This document shows, piece after piece, positions 61,311-64,000 of a stretch of DNA of 64,000 bases; the first letter of the stretch is position 1, and each line of letters opens with the position of its first letter. Both the position numbers and the translations under genes were made by a program. Below the pieces are notes generated by a model that worked only from the letters and a program-made list of their open reading frames with translations, had not been told where the DNA came from and ran no database searches. This stretch comes from Coffea arabica (taxonomy: Eukaryota; Streptophyta; Magnoliopsida; Gentianales; Rubiaceae), in NCBI RefSeq assembly GCF_036785885.1, contig NC_092317.1, forward strand, positions 6,140,501-6,204,500, read 5' to 3'.

Positions 61311-61593
61311 AGTGCAAGTTCAAGCCCGTTTCTTAATGCAGTTTTTTTGTGCCTCAGCTAATCGATCTATCTCTCTCCCTCCGTCTCTCCTCGGCGGGGC
61401 AATTCGGAACTAGTACGCCTTCGGTGGTGAGATTGGCTATTCAGGTAAGTAATACTATACAGTGATTTCAGCATTGCCTTTAGATTAAACCTGTTTCTTA
61501 AGTTTAGATTCTAAGTTCAATGGGTGCTTAAATTTACAAGTCTATTTATGAAATGAATTTCTTTTGGGAATAAAATCGAACAGGTGGAGGGCA

Positions 61594-62843
61594 ATGGAGA
61601 GCGAAGAGGATGCAGTGAAGAAAGAACGGGTAGTGGAAGCTCGAGCTAGAAACATTAGTCATAATGTGAGGTGTACGGAATGTGGGAGTCAGTCCATTGA
61701 AGATTCTCAAGCTGACATTGCCATTTTGCTCAGAAAGGTATCCCATTTTCTCCTCCCAATTAACACAACACTCCCCACCAAGTTAAATTCATTCACTGTG
61801 GATATTTATTCATGAGCCAAAAAAAATTTTCCGGAGGATATCGTAAATTTAAGCAATTTTGAGTTTAGTAGTTGTAGGTGTACTTTAATTTAGTCTGCTG
61901 AGTCGAATTGTATGCACGGATATTTTGAATTGACTCTTTGTAATGTTAATTATATAGAGCCTTCAAGGAGCTTTGCGGACCTATTTTTTTATAAGCAGGG
62001 TGTTGTGAACTTAACTAGCGTTCATAGCATTGCAAGATTTTACTAGTTAATTTTTTGGTGGGGTGTCTGTGGCAGATAATCTCAAACTGGTGCATAGCTG
62101 GTTTTTTGCCCTGTCCATTCTTGTCGGTTATGGGATAGGTTTGGCTTATGCAGTGATAATCTCAAACTTGTTTATGGATTATCTGGTGTGCTTCTTATTC
62201 TGTTTATTTAGATGCATTTTGTTCGGTAGTTATGACCAGTTTTCAAACAAAAGACACTGAGGAGTTCCTACCATCTTTCTTCTGTTTGGTGGTGTTGTTT
62301 ACATACTCTTCTTGCATTTTACCAAAATTTTATCTAGCCACTTGCTGCATTTGTTTTCTTATTTATGCTTCCATAACCTCACTCGGAGCTGTATTGTTTA
62401 CGTTACCTGTTGTAGTTAATTCGGGATGAAATCCGGTCTGGTAAAACTGACAAAGACATCTACAAAAAGCTTGAGGATGATTTTGGTGAGACGGTGCTTT
62501 ACGCACCAAAATTTGATATGCAGACTGCTGCTTTATGGTTGTCTCCGGTCTGTAACTCTCACTACCATTGGCGCGCCCCCTTCTTTATTTTAGGGTTCTA
62601 TGGAAATTGATCACTTATTTTGAACCTTTTCTCAAACAGATTTTAGCTGCGGCTGCTGCTGGAGGCATATGGGCTTATCAAAGGCATAGACAAAAAACAA
62701 ATGTGCACATTATGGCTCTGAACCTAGTTAGAGGAGTTCCATTGACCCCAAAGGAGAAAGAAACTATGCTCGATGTTCTCACACCACCCCCTCCCGAAGG
62801 AATCACTTCTTCCTTTTGGTGGAGGAGGTGGGTTGGTCGATGA
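61594..62843 (+). CDS. CCMH: Cytochrome c-type biogenesis protein CcmH, mitochondrial
   Basis: Exons 61594-61737, 62416-62547 and 62640-62843 (GT-AG, phase 0) give 159 aa, the length of the Arabidopsis protein. The sequence contains EARARNISHNVRCTECGSQS with the redox RCxxC motif, DSQADIAILLRKLIRDEI, FGETVLYAPKFDMQTAALWL, then a membrane span (ILAAAAAGGIWAYQ) and a conserved NVHIMALNLVRGVPLTPKEK end. CcmH sits in the mitochondrial inner membrane and reduces apocytochrome c cysteines before haem attachment in system I maturation. No long transit peptide is present, which is normal for the plant protein. Confidence 0.95.
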
Positions 62844-63891
62844 AGTTTCTCGCCTGCATCACATTCACTAGATGTGCTGAACTCCTCGGACTTGAATTAT
62901 CACATTACCCGGAGCTGGCAACTAACTAATATGCATGCAGGAGAAATGGTCCCTGGCCAAAGTTTCCACTGACTTGTTTCGAGATTAGGAGAAGTATTTT
63001 GATTTGTCAAGTTAGTGAAAGTGTTGGAGTTAACTGGTTGTATATGAAATGTATTTGGTACCATACAAACTTAGCTGATGGTTATGCTAATCATGTGTGT
63101 CATTGCCATTTGAGCTGTTAACATTTGTGATTCTTAAATTAAAGGTTGCAGGATTGATTCTAGTGAAATACGTTCAAGCATATTTCAGTGTGCTGCTAGT
63201 TTTGCAGTCTTTGGGGATTGATTATTTCTGAAGAGCATCATGATGGGCTCCAATATTTACTCCCGGATAGATATTGTAAAATGTGCGGGGATGCGATTTA
63301 CCAGAGAAGAAAGATTAAAGCATAGTTAGCGAATCCATCAAAACCGTTCACGTTAACGATTTACCAGAGATCGAATATCTTTTTCCCACCCTTGGTAAAA
63401 GTTAAATTAATCTTCTTCTTGGTGTCCCATGTCACCACCTATTGACTTCAATTACTTTTTTCGTTCTTGAAAAAAGTAAAAATTTTATAAGAAACGTGCT
63501 AAATAAAATTTCATGGGCTTTTCTATCTTTTTTAGTCGTTCAGCATTTGATATCAAAAGATTTACTCATATTGGCATGTAAAAAGTAAATAAAATCCACA
63601 TATTGATGAAAAAAAAAACCAAGCTTCTAGTTCTAGCCAGCCTTGTACAAGTTTGAATTGGTCAAGTTAAACTTGAAAAACAGTTACACCAAGTCAAAGA
63701 TAAGCCCTCCCTAAACTGTTGCAGCCACCACTCCAACATGCGCCATAACTCCCTCCTAATCCCGCTCCACAACCTTCCTCTCTCCTTTTTAAGTCCAGCT
63801 TAGTACTCAAATTTCTTCACATTTACACTTTTCACATCAAGAAACTCATACAAGCAAAGAGCTCCCTCTTGAAAGTCCAAACAAACCAAAA

Positions 63892-64000
63892 ATGGCTTCT
63901 TTCTTCCAAAGTTTCTCGACATGTTTCCTCCTAGTATCCATCTTCACTTCACTCCATTTCTTAACAGGGATTTCGGTTGAGTTCGACGTTGGTGGCAACA
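63892..64000 (+). CDS. Phytocyanin / early nodulin-like protein, 5' end only
   Basis: The ATG at 63892 follows an A-rich leader. The 36 visible residues are a signal peptide (MASFFQSFSTCFLLVSIFTS) followed by LHFLTGISVEFDVGGN. VEFxVGG right after the cleavage site is the start of the plastocyanin-like fold of early nodulin-like and other phytocyanins, extracellular and usually GPI-anchored. The copper ligands lie beyond the window, so the subclass cannot be decided. 62844-63891 holds the 3' region of ccmH and shows no other gene. Confidence 0.7.
   Translation, partial: MASFFQSFSTCFLLVSIFTSLHFLTGISVEFDVGGN

Overview
The window is nuclear DNA of a flowering plant, probably a eudicot. Its genes have short exons with GT-AG introns. 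It contains an endogenous plant pararetrovirus, Ty3/gypsy, LINE and DNA-transposon remains, a chloroplast-derived insertion, a U6 snRNA gene with a plant-type USE/TATA promoter, and genes for plant organelle proteins (CYP26-2-like thylakoid cyclophilin, mitochondrial SSB, CcmH). The species cannot be told from what is visible.

Positions 1-38370 are a head-to-tail tandem array with a full unit of 12,946 bp. Unit 1 (1-6505) carries a 6,443-bp internal deletion. Units 2 (6506-19451) and 3 (19452-32397) are full length and show no difference in any stretch I compared. Unit 4 (32398-38022) lacks 7,321 bp, and unit 5 (38023-38370) is only the start of a unit. A full unit holds non-repetitive host DNA with weak exon-like segments, a small two-exon host gene for a Pro/Thr-rich, coiled-coil, single-membrane-span protein, and directly downstream on the same (minus) strand a broken endogenous caulimovirid. 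The viral part is two defective genomes joined head to tail. The first keeps movement protein and part of the capsid region, then jumps to the end of ORF2. The second keeps the tRNA-Met primer site and movement-protein start, then jumps to reverse transcriptase/RNase H and ORF2. In unit 1 the deletion fuses the host gene to the viral ORF2 tail as one open reading frame. In unit 4 both host gene and virus are gone.

Positions 38649-45301 are a nest of mobile DNA: a Mutator-like terminal-inverted-repeat element carrying a decayed Ty3/gypsy RT-RNase H-integrase fragment, whose integrase is split by chloroplast DNA (rpl2 and probably trnI-GAU pieces). A 3.4-kb solo LTR sits inside the right inverted repeat.

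Positions 45500-64000 are ordinary gene space. On the minus strand are a possible 77-aa five-exon gene and a seven-exon C3HC zinc-finger (NIPA/MEM1-like) gene. On the plus strand are a mitochondrial-SSB-like gene that seems to lack its N-terminus, a U6 snRNA gene, the CYP26-2-like gene (convergent with the zinc-finger gene), ccmH (head to head with it) and the start of a phytocyanin/early-nodulin-like gene at the right edge. A LINE fragment, G-rich simple repeats and a 150-bp tandem duplication lie between them.
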